Positions 37,670-48,138 of a stretch of DNA of 64,000 bases are shown piece by piece; within the stretch, counting starts at the first letter, position 1; each line of letters opens with the position of its first letter. Source of the DNA: Cristatella mucedo (taxonomy: Eukaryota; Bryozoa; Phylactolaemata; Cristatellidae). Under the pieces are notes generated by a model. It did no database searches. It was not told the DNA's origin and worked only from the letters and a program-made list of their open reading frames with translations. The stretch covers positions 3,652,501 to 3,716,500 of the forward strand of contig WPIO01000014.1 of assembly GCA_009760855.2 (NCBI GenBank). The letters are read 5' to 3'. The translations under genes were made by a program, and so were the position numbers.

Positions 37670-37990
37670 TCCTCCAGCGTGTCGAATTCTCTTAATTCCA
37701 TCACTGCATGTGTTGATGACATCCGCACAAGGATGCATAATACTTTCTTACATTGTATGATGATAAATCCAAGTTAGTAGTTATGGGCAAACCAAGTGTG
37801 GGTGAGAAATTCGAAAATCTAACGTTCAAAATTGGCCCTACCAGCATATCTCTTGTTGAATCTGCACGAAATATATCTGTCATTTTCGATAGGGAGACGG
37901 TACCGCACTCACTCTTGAAGTGCCGCCCGTTCCATCAGGGTCTGGCACGACTCAATCTTGAACTCTCTCTACGACGCCTTGCCGGATCAC
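37670..37990 (+). mobile_element. LINE reverse-transcriptase remnant, unit 3 (5' part)
   Basis: Paralogous to 22560-22880. It contains RT palm remnants (SNSLNSIT-like, MYDDKSKLVVMGKPSV) with an 89-codon frame (37753-38022) that is partly open by chance. Confidence 0.5.
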
Positions 37991-37994
37991 TTGC

Positions 37995-38340
37995 AACAAT
38001 GAATGCTGGACAGATGCACTAAGGTGAGCGACAGCTCACTGCACTCGGACCTCGTCGTCAACAATTGGACAACCACAATCATCATCGACGTGGCGTTCTC
38101 GTTCGACCACGACGACGATGCCTTGGCGAAAGCCACGGGTCGGAAGATCATGAAATACGCAGGTATCTCGCATGACTTTCGGTCCCAGGGCGTCAGGGTC
38201 TGTCCTGCTGTTCTTCGTCGGAGTACTGGCGTCTTGTTACCCGGGTTATGATCGGCGCCTTAATGCCCTTGGCGTCAAAGCTGCTTACCGGAAGCTTTTC
38301 CGGAAACAATGCATAAGCGACGAGGCGTGCGGTTAGCAAA
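37995..38340 (+). mobile_element. Nested non-LTR retroelement fragment, unit 3
   Basis: The same insertion as 22875-23345. The 82-codon frame at 38003-38251 is unchanged. It is truncated at its 3' side relative to unit 2. Confidence 0.4.
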
Positions 38341-38344
38341 AAGG

Positions 38345-38960
38345 CTTGCTTAGTATCTATATTCTCCAATAAAAGGTGTTTTTTATTAGATCACGTCAAC
38401 TCTAATGTCAAGTCTGTCTACTTTCGGCTACGTAACATTGCCAAAGGTCGGGCTTGCTTTGACAGGGATACTACATCTAAATTGGTCCACGCAGTTGTGG
38501 CATCCCGTCTCGACTTCTCTAACTCACTGCTTGATGGTCTACCGGCCTGTGCAATTAGGCGCTTTCAGTTGGTGCAAAACCCTGCACCTAGGCTTGTCTA
38601 TCGTGGGCGTCGAAGTTGCCACAGCACACCACTTCTCGCCAACCTACACATGAACTCAGTCATACAGCACATCTACTTCAAGGGTCGGCCACTCACTTTT
38701 AGATTTATTCGTTCTTTGGCTCCAACATACCTATCAGATCGACTTCCCCTCCATGCTAAGCATCGCTTTTAAGAATCTAATCGTTTAGCTAAAACTCGCA
38801 AGTACCTCAAATCCTGTGTAGACCATACCTTTAGTTCCTATGCTCCCAAAGCCTGGAACTCGCTTCCAATTGGTCGGCGTTGCGACATTCCCTGATTTGA
38901 CTACATTTAAAGAGAAGCTAAAATGCATCCACTTATCACAGCATTTAATGGAGCCATGTG
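38345..38960 (+). mobile_element. LINE reverse-transcriptase remnant, unit 3 (3' part)
   Basis: It carries VHAVVASRLDFSNSLLDGLP and RRFQLVQNPAPRLV (38482-38772), then the SYAPKAWNS region near 38840 and a 3' part. Frames are broken by indels. Confidence 0.6.
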
Positions 38961-38964
38961 CTTC

Positions 38965-40070
38965 GTCCTTTGTGTGCCTTTGAATGCGGACACTCTAGTT
39001 TGACGCTCTCACAGCACATAAGCAAATACTACACGGAAACTTCGATTAAGCTTGACCAACCGTGTATTTGGCAAACGCTCGCATCCCAGCGGCTCACAAC
39101 CGTGTTCCTGCGCACCCGCGTTTCCACGGCGCTTCTCGTTCACTCGCCCCATCCTGCCTGTCATTGGCTGCCTGCGTTGTTGTAGTAGATATGCCCTCTC
39201 AGACCTAGGTGGCGTATTTAGACGGTACGTCGTCTACGTCAATTAGCAGCCACCATTTTGGGAAGTGGGCACACAAAATCGGTTCATGTGGCCGGCCATC
39301 CTTAATTTCCTTATGCGGTTAATGAATCACTTTCTCGAATTTTTTTAAATTAACGTGTTGTCTTGAAAAATATGAGTATGCCTTATCGCTACCACCAGCG
39401 TTGTCTGACACTTTTGATAGACGGACGCGCGCGACCGATAGAGAGATGCGCCGATAGAGAGATGCGCGCGTTGCGTTCTTTTCGCGGTTGCTCGGTGCAA
39501 TAGATCCCCATGTGAATCACCACCTCTGCTTCCTAATGTTTTTCCTATCGCTAGTGAATTACTGCACACCCATTCTTTCTTCATGACCCAAGACCCTACC
39601 AATGAACGATGCCTATAGACTTTAACAGCCTCACAGAGTCTCGTTATTTCGTAATTCCAAATTTGGGTGCTTCATTTGATTGACAGCTAGTGGTAGTATA
39701 CCGTTTGTCTTTGCTTTTAACAGAGGACTGCGAAGAGTACTTCACTGAAAATGCACTATTTAAAAAAAACTCATTCGAGATATAAATAAAAAATACGAAT
39801 ATACGCACCAACATGCAATACTGACCTTAGTTGGTCACTTACATGAAAACGGTGTGCAAAAGGCTGGTATGTTTTAATTTGGTACAGGTTGATAAAATAT
39901 TCAGCCAGGTTCCGTGGTAACATCAGTAGATGCATAATTTAGATGATTATTTTATACTGACGGGATCAAATATGTAGTAAAATTCGCTGGCCCAAATACT
40001 CTCAAGCGAGTGAAAATCAACTCACCGCCGTACTCGCTGCTTAGCCAATAGTACTGATTCGGGAATGCCT
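38965..40070. other. Spacer before TspO-like copy 4, no gene
   Basis: 39180-40070 is the 3' flank block seen next to copies 2 and 3. It has a 17-bp local duplication near 39430-39460 (CCGATAGAGAGATGCGC occurs twice). No supported frame. Confidence 0.45.
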
Positions 40071-40909
40071 TCAAACGACTTCAAGCTTCATCTCCTTAGT
40101 AGCCGTCCGAGGCTCAGAACCGCCAACGGGGCTCTTAAAATGACGCCAGAACATCACAAAGATCTTGACAGCTAGCAGTGTAGCACTGAGCGCCAATAGA
40201 ACTATGGTGTATATCGAATATGGCTTCGGGTCCAGTGGGTTGTAGTTTTTCTGCACACTGCCCGACAGTGCTATGCAGAGGACTATATATGGGGAAAACG
40301 TGTATCTCAAGTAGCGGTCGAACACGAATGTCTCCAGGATAAACCACGCGACGACCTCAGCATTTAGTACGATTAACGCAATCCAGCAAGACGTTGCCAT
40401 GGCGACTCCACCCAGGTAGACCAGACACATGATGAAGTTTATAAGAGTAGCAATTGAGATCCACGTGGCGTAGAATGCGATGCCGTTCTGCACGAACAGG
40501 CGAACCAGCCAAATGTGGCGCTGCTGACCATCGCTCACGAGCTTTTCCCGAAGAGATTCCAACCGCCGGTAGGAGGCGAAGTTGCAGACGTAAAGCGTAA
40601 ACACCATGAGCGCAATGACGACAACGCCGCCGATCAGTTGTTCTCTGTTAAACAGGAATATCCACACAGCGTTCAGGATCATATTGATAATATATGAGAT
40701 GTAAAAGTAGAATGGAATGATTTCTGGATCATTGTAAATGTGGCCGCCAGTCTTCGGATACGGGATGCAGATGGTGGCGAGGCCATAGACAAGCAGCAAG
40801 GCCTGCCACAAGTAGATGGCACCCCAAATTGCGAAAGTAGCGCCGGTAGGCGTTATGTTTGTATAGTACTTGTCCGAGACCGCCCCTACTGATGACGGTA
40901 GGATTTCCA
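40071..40909 (-). CDS. TspO/MBR-like membrane protein, copy 4, exon 2
   Basis: The protein matches copies 2 and 3 throughout, with a few substitutions (VWIFLFNREQLIGG for VWIVLFDREQLAGG, Lys for Gln in LDPKPYS, and Ile for Leu twice). The TspO-type TPTGATFAIWGAIYLWQALL is kept. The acceptor TTTCGTTTTTCAG precedes 40909; the exon begins in the same phase as in the other copies. The single-exon alternative starts at 40985 with MGTDRS. Substitutions are mostly conservative, consistent with a functional protein. Confidence 0.7.
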
Positions 40910-40911
40910 CT

Positions 40912-41743
40912 GAAAAACGAAACAACGACAATAGGCGCCAATCTGCCAACTCCTTAGTACAAAGTATGCTACGATCAGTGCCCATGCGTAGACATACTGA
41001 GTTATGTCAGTGCAGGGCAGGCGTAACGAAGCTCAAAGAATTGCTTTAGAGCTTGTAAACACAGTGTAGCAGCTACGATATCTCAGCCCGAGGACGTTTT
41101 AAACGTTTCACAAAGCTACTGAGAGAAGGAACATGAGCCACAGTAAGACAGTAGAAAACGAGCATAGGTGAGCAACGGCCAATAAAAGTGAACTTTCACT
41201 AACGAATTGTGCCATCTTCACAGTTTAATTCTACTTTCAACTGCGCACTTTCGTGAAAATTCGGGCCTGCTTAGCCAAGAATACCACTGGCAAAGCGGTC
41301 TGCCCATTAACAAGGTCCGGTCCGGTGTGCACCGCGTAAAGCGCTTGCGCCGGCGCGTAACCACTAATAACAGGCCCACAATAAACTATTGCTTTCGGCA
41401 CCCAGTTGTGGCCGCCTGTGTTTTAACCGCACTGCAGCACTGCATCACACAGTCCACCGATAGAGAACCGGGGTACGAGCTTCTGCGCGGTTACAGAGGT
41501 AATGAATGGTAGGTAGACTGGCGCCCGAGACGCTCCCCAGGCGGGGCAACCTACTCACTGCGACCCACTTGCGCTCCGAAACGCCTGTCGAGTGTTAAGG
41601 TCGCGCTTCAGCAGCGTTGAAGCGCGCCCATCGTCATCTCCCGCGAACGTTCAGCACAACAGTATTATTTCGCTGACAGCGAGCCAGCGTCGAAGTGATC
41701 TCTGCGTACGCGGCGTTTCACTTCGCATAGCGCATAAGCTTAC
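40912..41743 (-). other. Putative intron of TspO-like copy 4 (short form)
   Basis: Only about 0.83 kb, against 1.8-2.6 kb in the other copies. Most of the middle is missing and an LTR-like end (AATAAACTATTGC at 41381, then GTGGCCGCCTGTGTTTTAAC) is present near 41320-41480. Confidence 0.45.
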
Positions 41744-41840
41744 GAGTTCCAGCCGGCAGTACATTGAAAAAGATAGCCACCCAAAAGGCTAGGAAAGCGC
41801 CGACGATAAGTAGGATTCTCCAAGGACTTTGGCACGCCAT
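41744..41840 (-). CDS. TspO/MBR-like membrane protein, copy 4, exon 1
   Basis: Same 97-nt exon as in copies 2 and 3 (MACQSPWRILLIVGAFLAFW; C^GTAAGC donor at 41742-41743). One difference is Tyr for Ala/Thr context at the NVLPAGT end (AGTACATTG on the plus strand against AGTGCATTG). Phase 1 fits exon 2. Confidence 0.5.
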
Positions 41841-42080
41841 TCCTGCAGCCGGCGGCGCCGATTCGTCAGACCGCGTTTAGCCTCCTTCTTCTACAATGCG
41901 CAGCGGAGCGTCGGCGACTTCGCGGCGGCGCGGTAGGGCTGCTAGCTAGCAGCAGCCGGCGGCGTCGAACGGCAGGCGTCGTATAGGCTGCTCCGCTGGG
42001 CTGCCTCGACCTGCCCGGCCGCCACTGCAAGCTAGAATGCCCTCACCAAAGACCGGGGTCGCGATGACGACCAAATGCGT
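41841..42080 (-). promoter_or_regulatory. GC/CpG-rich block upstream of TspO-like copy 4
   Basis: Fourth copy of the CpG-rich block, with a GAGC to TAGC change near 41946. Presumed promoter/5' UTR of copy 4. Confidence 0.4.
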
Positions 42081-43000
42081 GCCGCACGTGAGCAGCCAGT
42101 TGTGTAAGTAACTGCCAGCGGTTAAGTCCGGTGCCGCAACGACGGACCGTACGAGTGCCTCATGTGATCAGCTAGTTGTGTAACTCCCGCCGGTAAAGGT
42201 ACTCCCCTTAACGACTGAGGTCAAGGTGAATGTAGTTATATAGACCGAGGTCGTGGGCTCGAGCCCCCGAGGCATATTGGAAGCGCTTTAATACAGATTA
42301 TGTACTCCGAAGGTGTTATACAAATTAATTATATTTTTAGTTATATTTAAAGCTTGCCAGTTAGGGGAGGACCCGCAGTACCAGCCGGTCGCCGCGTGAC
42401 GTCGACGCTGGTCCCTCCCACCATCCTCTGCTATGCCATCACGTAATGCAACTGAGACTAGAGTGCGCCGCTCCCTTAAAGAGGCAAGCGGTACCTCGAG
42501 CAAATAGCGGCGTCATCTAGATGGACAAACTCAAAGGCGGGTTGGCAGCGAGGAACGATCGAGAATCCACTCAGCTGCACGAACGGTGGGCACTGCTCAT
42601 CGCGCTTTGCCTACTTGGTTGCACAGCTAGCTCAATCTGGTTGGCGCCGTCGGACCCTATAGTACCGAATAAACAATGGAGCCGAACGCGACAGCGGGTC
42701 AGATCCTATTTACTTAACTGATAGCCCCATTGAGGCGAACCACCCCTGGATTGGCTCGCTGATTTGTAGGCTGTCTATGCGGAGGCCATCACCCGCCACT
42801 CCCGAGACTTTCCCAAGAGCGTTTTGTATTCGCGAAGCCGCCCACGCCCTTCCCGATTAGCGGCCGAAGGACGGTGTCAGCGTTGCCTGCTGGGTGCCTG
42901 CTGCTATTGCAGTTAGCATGACCGCCTCACCTGCGCCGTTAAGCACTTGACAAAATGCAGCATCCTGCCACTAATGTACGCATCACCTGCGGCCAATAGT
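42081..43000. repeat. Duplicated non-coding block of unit 4
   Basis: It repeats 18900-19560 including the tRNA-like segment (about 42190-42350), then diverges; no CT microsatellite is present. No gene supported. Confidence 0.4.
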
Positions 43001-43385
43001 TAAACAATCGACGCCGCCAGCGCAACAGCAGTCGTTTGATTCGCACAGCAGAGAGCCAGCCGGTTCCCGACTCCAGCAGTTTATTGCACGACGCATGGAC
43101 CCGAAGGGCGCACGGCTCCCTTCGGCCTCTTCTCCCACTCGACTCTCCCTCTCAGGTTGGCGTTCCCTCCTCTCCCCCACTCCCTCCCATCCACAACTCA
43201 CCCCGTGAGTTAGCGGAAGAACAAAGCCTGTGGTAAACCATAGCTGGGCACCGGCCTGTCCGTGGGCCACAGCCACCAGCTGTTAGACCCTGGGGTGGTT
43301 TAGGGCAGTACCGGCATGCCTGTGCGGCGTTCCCAGCGATCTAAATCATGCACAGAGAACCACAAACCACATGCCCCTTGATCTC
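43000..43385 (-). mobile_element. Solo-LTR-like sequence, minus orientation
   Basis: Read on the minus strand it starts TGTGGTTTGTGGTTCTC and has CAATAAACTGCTGGAGTCGG and GGCTGGCTCTCTGC near its end. It resembles the plus-strand insertion at 37245-37665 in its AATAAA region. No internal retroelement genes adjoin it. Confidence 0.4.
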
Positions 43386-44530
43386 AAAGATAAGTATCAT
43401 AGACAACGGAAAAACTCGGCATGATCGCCTCGACCTTTGCTTGTCACGGTGCCTATCTAGCCCGAGGCAACGGCCGCTCGGAAGTGCGTGACAGCACGGC
43501 CTTTCACCACATGCTGGCTACGTATGGCCGCAGTTTTCCAGCATTGCCGGCCCATACATATTTCCGCCTCGCCTGTCTCCACAGCGCCACTGTGAGCATC
43601 TGCGAGCTCTGCCGCCACTTCTCCAACATGCGCAGCTGCTTCTCCGGCCTGCACAGTCACTGCGGCCTGCATTGAGTCTCCCTCCTGGACAGCCTCTCCG
43701 TCCTGCAGTCTCTCCGTCCCAAGCGGACTCCCCGTGCTGCACACTCTTCGGCCTGCGCAGACTCTTCGGTGTGCACATGTTCACCGTCCTGCGCCGCGTC
43801 ACAGCCCACCGGCTGGTCGCAGGCCAACGTCACCTTCATGGCTTGCGCTGCATCGCAGGCCACCGCCGACTCTGTCGCGGACGCCGCCGCCCACTCTGTC
43901 GCGTACGCCGCCGCCTTCCTTACGGACGCCGCCGCCGCGGTGGTGGAGAGCCCCACCCCGCGAGAACGTCTCGGCGGAGAGCGCCCTCGAGAGCGTATCG
44001 GTGTTGGAGAGCACGCGCGAGAGCAACTCGGTGGGGTGTACGGAGGAGCACAACTGCGCTATTGCTTCGCTGGAGTAGAAGCCCGAATGCGACTCAAAGC
44101 AAGTGCAACAGCGAGGGCGACGCAGCGGTGCGGAGCCCCGATGAAGCGGCCGTTTTGAAGAGCCCGAGTTGTTTGCGAAGGGTGGGTTCGATCGGCGACG
44201 TGGGGCGGTTCGTCGGGGATTGCCTGGAGGTGACCTGCGGTAGCCGCCTGATGGTGGAAGCAGTGTCCCAGCATTGCTTGAAGGTGGGCGACATCTGTGG
44301 GCGGCTGCTCGCCAGGACCCGTGCTGACGTGTGCCTCTTGCGAGTTTCGGTCGCGTAACCGGCGCCCCAGTTAAAATTGTCGGAACCATTCAACGTCGAT
44401 ATTACCCAGATGATGAATTCCGAACGACATATCGCAGGACAGGAGAGGCAACAACTGATGCTTCGGGGCCACGGCCGCCGCGAGGGGGCAATCGAGGAGA
44501 GCGCCAGTGAATCGAAGGTTACTCCCTCTA
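43386..44530 (+). repeat. Degraded repeat block of unit 4
   Basis: The right part (43850-44480) is a diverged copy of the block at 21970-22470. The frames of 129-228 codons seen here differ from those of the other units and are not supported as genes. Confidence 0.35.
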
Positions 44531-44539
44531 TTGCCGATG

Positions 44540-46670
44540 TGATTGCCAGGCACAACCTAGGTTTTCACTTCTATGCAGATGGCACTCAATTGCACCTCAT
44601 CCCTCCCAGCCCTCCAGCATGTCGAATTCTCTCTACTCCGATTGCAGGACATTCCCCCCCCCCCGACGTTACCCCAGGACTTTTCCCACTGGTGAAACCT
44701 AGGACATTTCCCCCCCCCGGACATTCCCCCTATGTTGATGATGTAAAACTAAGAATACAGATTTATATATGTATATAATCAAATGAAGTTCACGCTCTAT
44801 TGAAATAAAATCAACTCAGTATAAGCGGCGATTCAGTGGCACGACCGACGGAGGCGGAACGGCCAGCGCGGCGTCGGTGGCGGCGACCGCAGCGGTCGAC
44901 GCGCGACGCCCAGTGCAGCAACCACTGCGACAGCGGCGGCGGCGATGGAGCTTTGGACGAGCGGTAGCCGGGGGTGCCGAAGTCGGGAGGGGGCGGCGGC
45001 CGAGGATACTGCTACGCACTCGCAGCTATTGCCGAGAGCGTCTGCTGCTGGCCGCCCGGGGCAGAGCTTTGACCTTGCACTTGGTGATCTGCCGAAAAGC
45101 AGAGCCGCAGCGACCGCATTTCTGATTACTATAATATAGGAATATGTTATGTATTATATAATATATAATATTTTTACAGGATTTTCAATCAAGGCAGTTT
45201 ACATCATGGCATTTCCATTCGGGGGGATTAAATGCCCTACCCCAGGGGTGGGAATGTTCGGGAGAAAAGTCCGGGGGAAAATGTCCGTTACCCCTCTACT
45301 CAATTGCTGCATGTATTAATGACTTTCGCTTAGATCATGCTTCCTTTACAGCAAATGTTGAGTGCCTAAAAGAGATTGAGTTCTCAGTGAGTGCTATAAC
45401 AAATGTATTATAATTATTTTTATTATTATCCGCACATAGATGGCAGCATATTTTCTTAAATTGCGTGATGATTAAACCAAATTTTTAGCTACGGGCAAAC
45501 TAAGTGTGATTCAGAAATTGGAAAACCTAATGCTCAAACTCGGCCCTGCCAGCGTATTTCCAGTTTAATTTGCACAAACTAAGTATCACACTCCAAAGTG
45601 AGTTTTTATTAAACAATTACGTTAGCTCCAAAGTCAAGTCTGCCTACTTTTGGCTACCAAACATTGCTAAAATGTGGGCTTGCATAGACAAGGATGCAGC
45701 ATCCAAATTGGTTCGTGCATTTGTGACATCCCGTCTCGACTTCTGCAACTCACTCCTTGCTGGTCCACCGGCGTGTGCAATCAGGCGCTTAAAGCTGGTG
45801 CAAAACTCGGCAGCTAGGCTTGTCTGTTGTGAGTGTCATTTACTGTTGTATTACAGTGGCTCCGGTAGCTGCTATTCTTGTGGAGTCTCATGGAGACACG
45901 AGCATGGACGTGAGCGGTGAACGAGACTCAGTCTTTTTTTCCTTAACTGGTACCTATACGAGCTGGCTAACTCACAGCAGATGATGTGTCTGCGGCAGGC
46001 CACATCCTTACACCAAAGGCCGGACGTTGCATCGAGTCAATTGCCCAACCACCTGCTGCAGGTGTGGCATACATTAGTGGCCGATGCTGCTGCACTAATT
46101 ACAATAGCAGAAGCAGCAGGCTCACACGACATTGCCACATCACACCACTTCTTGCCGTGCCTGCACTGGCTCCTAATCAAGCAGCGCATCGACTTCGTCA
46201 CTTTTAGATTCATTCATTATTTTGCTTCAGCCTACCTCTCAGATCTACTTCCCGAAAGGCTAATCATCGCTTTTCTGAATCTAATCACTTAGCTACACTT
46301 CGTACGAGCCTCAAATTCTTTGGAGACCGTGCCTTCAGTTCGTATGCTCCAAAACCTTGAACTCATTACGACCGGCACCACGACATCCCGTGACTTGATA
46401 ACATTTAAAAAGAAGCTACAACGCATCTATTTATAGCAGCATTTAGTGGGTCCACGTGATTCTGTCTTTGTGTGCTTAAGCGTGCTGACACTGTGCATGC
46501 TGCCACTAACCATATTTGCATGTCACGTCTAACCGTGTTATACTTGTTGTCATTGAGTATGCTACCGCTAACCATCCGACCATGCTTCCTTGGCAGCATA
46601 TCTAAAGTGCCTAGAAAAAGGTTGAATTCTTTGACAGAGTTATGCAGATCTATTATTATTATTATTACGA
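44540..46670 (+). mobile_element. LINE reverse-transcriptase remnant, unit 4, with insertions
   Basis: It contains a decayed ADD box (FYADGTQL near 44570), the RT C-terminal motif VTSRLDFCNSLLAGPP and RRLKLVQNSAARLV (45570-45830), then TFRFIHYFASAYLSDLLP (46200-46260), the APKP region and a 3' UTR with an ATT-repeat tail at 46651-46668. It is interrupted by a GC-rich element at about 44645-45295. This is the most diverged of the four LINE copies. Confidence 0.6.
44645..45295. mobile_element. Candidate element with C/G-run inverted ends
   Basis: The left end has GGACATTCCCCCCCCCC, GGACTTTTCCC and GGACATTTCCCCC. The right end (45234-45295) has the inverse pattern (GGGAATGTTC, AAAGTCCGGGGGAAAATGTCC). 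The inside holds a GC-rich stretch (44830-45120) and A/T-rich DNA. It lies within LINE sequence. No target duplication was found, so this is tentative. Confidence 0.3.
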
Positions 46671-46674
46671 CACG

Positions 46675-47100
46675 AGACGGGTCACGAGTGCCTCTCCCAC
46701 AGCCAGACTGGCTGACTATGTGATTTATTAGCCATTCTATGGGGGAAAGAATTTTGTTTGTGCCTGCTGCTGTAACAATTAGCTCGATAATAGATGAGTA
46801 AAAACGTATTCATTTAACTTTAATATAAATAAGCTGGCTAACATGTTGAGCTGAGCACTGTGCCCATAGCAGTTCTGACATTGCTGCATGCACAAACGTC
46901 GCCGTTTTAGCTGGGATGATGACCTGCTTCGGTAGCCGTATATCCGAGACCACCCCACCAGCGTTCTCATTCTTTCAGTCCATGCGATCTGTTAAGGTTG
47001 GTGGCTATGTTCCTACTGCTGATCGTGAATTGTTTGGCTAAAAGAAATATTCTATTTTTCGCAGGGGCCATTGTTTGAATCAGTTGCAGTTAGGTCCTCA
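46675..47100. other. Host DNA without supported gene
   Basis: Right flank of the last duplicated unit. No significant frame or repeat recognised apart from simple A/T tracts. Confidence 0.4.
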
Positions 47101-47104
47101 TCAA

Positions 47105-47295
47105 AAATAATAAATAAATAAATCCTAGCTGATTAAACAGCCTCTTTTTGTACATCGACAGAAGAGCCTCTACGGCTATCACCACCACTTGCTGTGGCGA
47201 TAAAGGATCGCCCACTGCAGGAATCGACCCACGACCTCGGGACCGAGGTCGTGAAAGCAACCGCCTTACCTAGTGTGCCATCACGGCTCAAAGAA
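47105..47295 (-). repeat. tRNA-derived SINE
   Basis: On the minus strand there is an A-box-like TGGCACACTAGG (47269-47280) and a B box GGGTCGATTCC (47220-47230), about 40 nt apart as in tRNA genes. A 3' tail of repeated ATTT (about 47108-47128) follows. It abuts the left end of the viral element. Confidence 0.55.
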
Positions 47296-47318
47296 AAGGC
47301 CTCTCACTGCTCTAGCGA

Positions 47319-47513
47319 TGATGATGTGTTTTTACCCTATACGACATTTTTTATTTTATCAACTCGCATCTTTTTCCCTTTTACAACATTTTTACTTTTT
47401 CAACTCGTTCTCGTTAACACTCGAACTCGTTTCAAAACTAAAAACGTTGTAAAATGAAAAAAGCGCTCGTTTCAAAAATAAAAACATCGTATAGTGGTAA
47501 AAACAAATCATCA
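47319..47513. repeat. 195-bp imperfect palindrome at the left end of the viral element
   Basis: The sequence from 47319 (TGATGATGTGTTTTTACC) is matched, inverted, by the sequence ending at 47513. The symmetry centre is GTTAAC (47413-47418). A motif like CTCGTTCTCGTTAACACTCG occurs in the centre and again at 47517-47545 (with TATC for TAAC). It may be a folded or duplicated terminal inverted repeat. Confidence 0.75.
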
Positions 47514-47656
47514 CACTCGTTCTCGCTATCACTCGAACTCGTTAATGTCTTTAAAGACTATGATATCTGTTTTCAAAATCGTTATATATTATAGTAAAAA
47601 TTTCTGTTGCAATTTTATTTTTATTTAAACAAAATATTATTACCTTATATAGCAAG

Positions 47657-47872
47657 ATGGTTTTTCCAATTAGACAAAGAAATTCTTTTGCGTCTGAGAC
47701 AAGGAGATTAATGAATGTTGATTTTGATTTACCAATAACTAGATATGATCGCAAAGCTAAAAGAATTATAAAAGAAAAAATAATTTCTTCAGATGAAGCT
47801 AGAAGATTGATGAGTATTGACTTCGATCTTCCTTCAATTAAATACGTTAGTAAAACAGGAAGACTTAACTAG
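47657..47872 (+). CDS. Small protein with two internal repeats, viral element
   Basis: The 71-residue product has a duplicated unit: ETRRLMNVDFDLPITRY and EARRLMSIDFDLPSIKY, separated by a basic stretch (RKAKRIIKEKII). It starts behind TTATATAGCAAG-ATG, the element's promoter-like motif. After the TAG stop the frame stays open for about 35 further codons, so it may be the N-terminal part of a longer decayed protein. It precedes the polymerase and is of unknown function; small basic proteins at this place could be DNA-binding or terminal-protein related, but nothing shows this. Confidence 0.5.
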   Translation: MVFPIRQRNSFASETRRLMNVDFDLPITRYDRKAKRIIKEKIISSDEARRLMSIDFDLPSIKYVSKTGRLN

Positions 47873-48138
47873 GTAGGATATACTAATCCAATTGTAACTG
47901 CTGGTGGAAATACTTTAACATTTACATACAATAAACATTTACATACAATACTAAAAAATGGTTTGGAGACTTCGAGACTTTAAGAGAATCACTCAGATAT
48001 CAAACAAAATTATTGCTTAATAGAGTTAGAGAAATATGGCCTTTTATTAGAGTTCATTTTAGAGTATAATTTGATATGAAAACGTTTGATACTGGTGAAA
48101 CGGAGAGAACAGGTTCTCAATAAAAATCAATTTTAACT

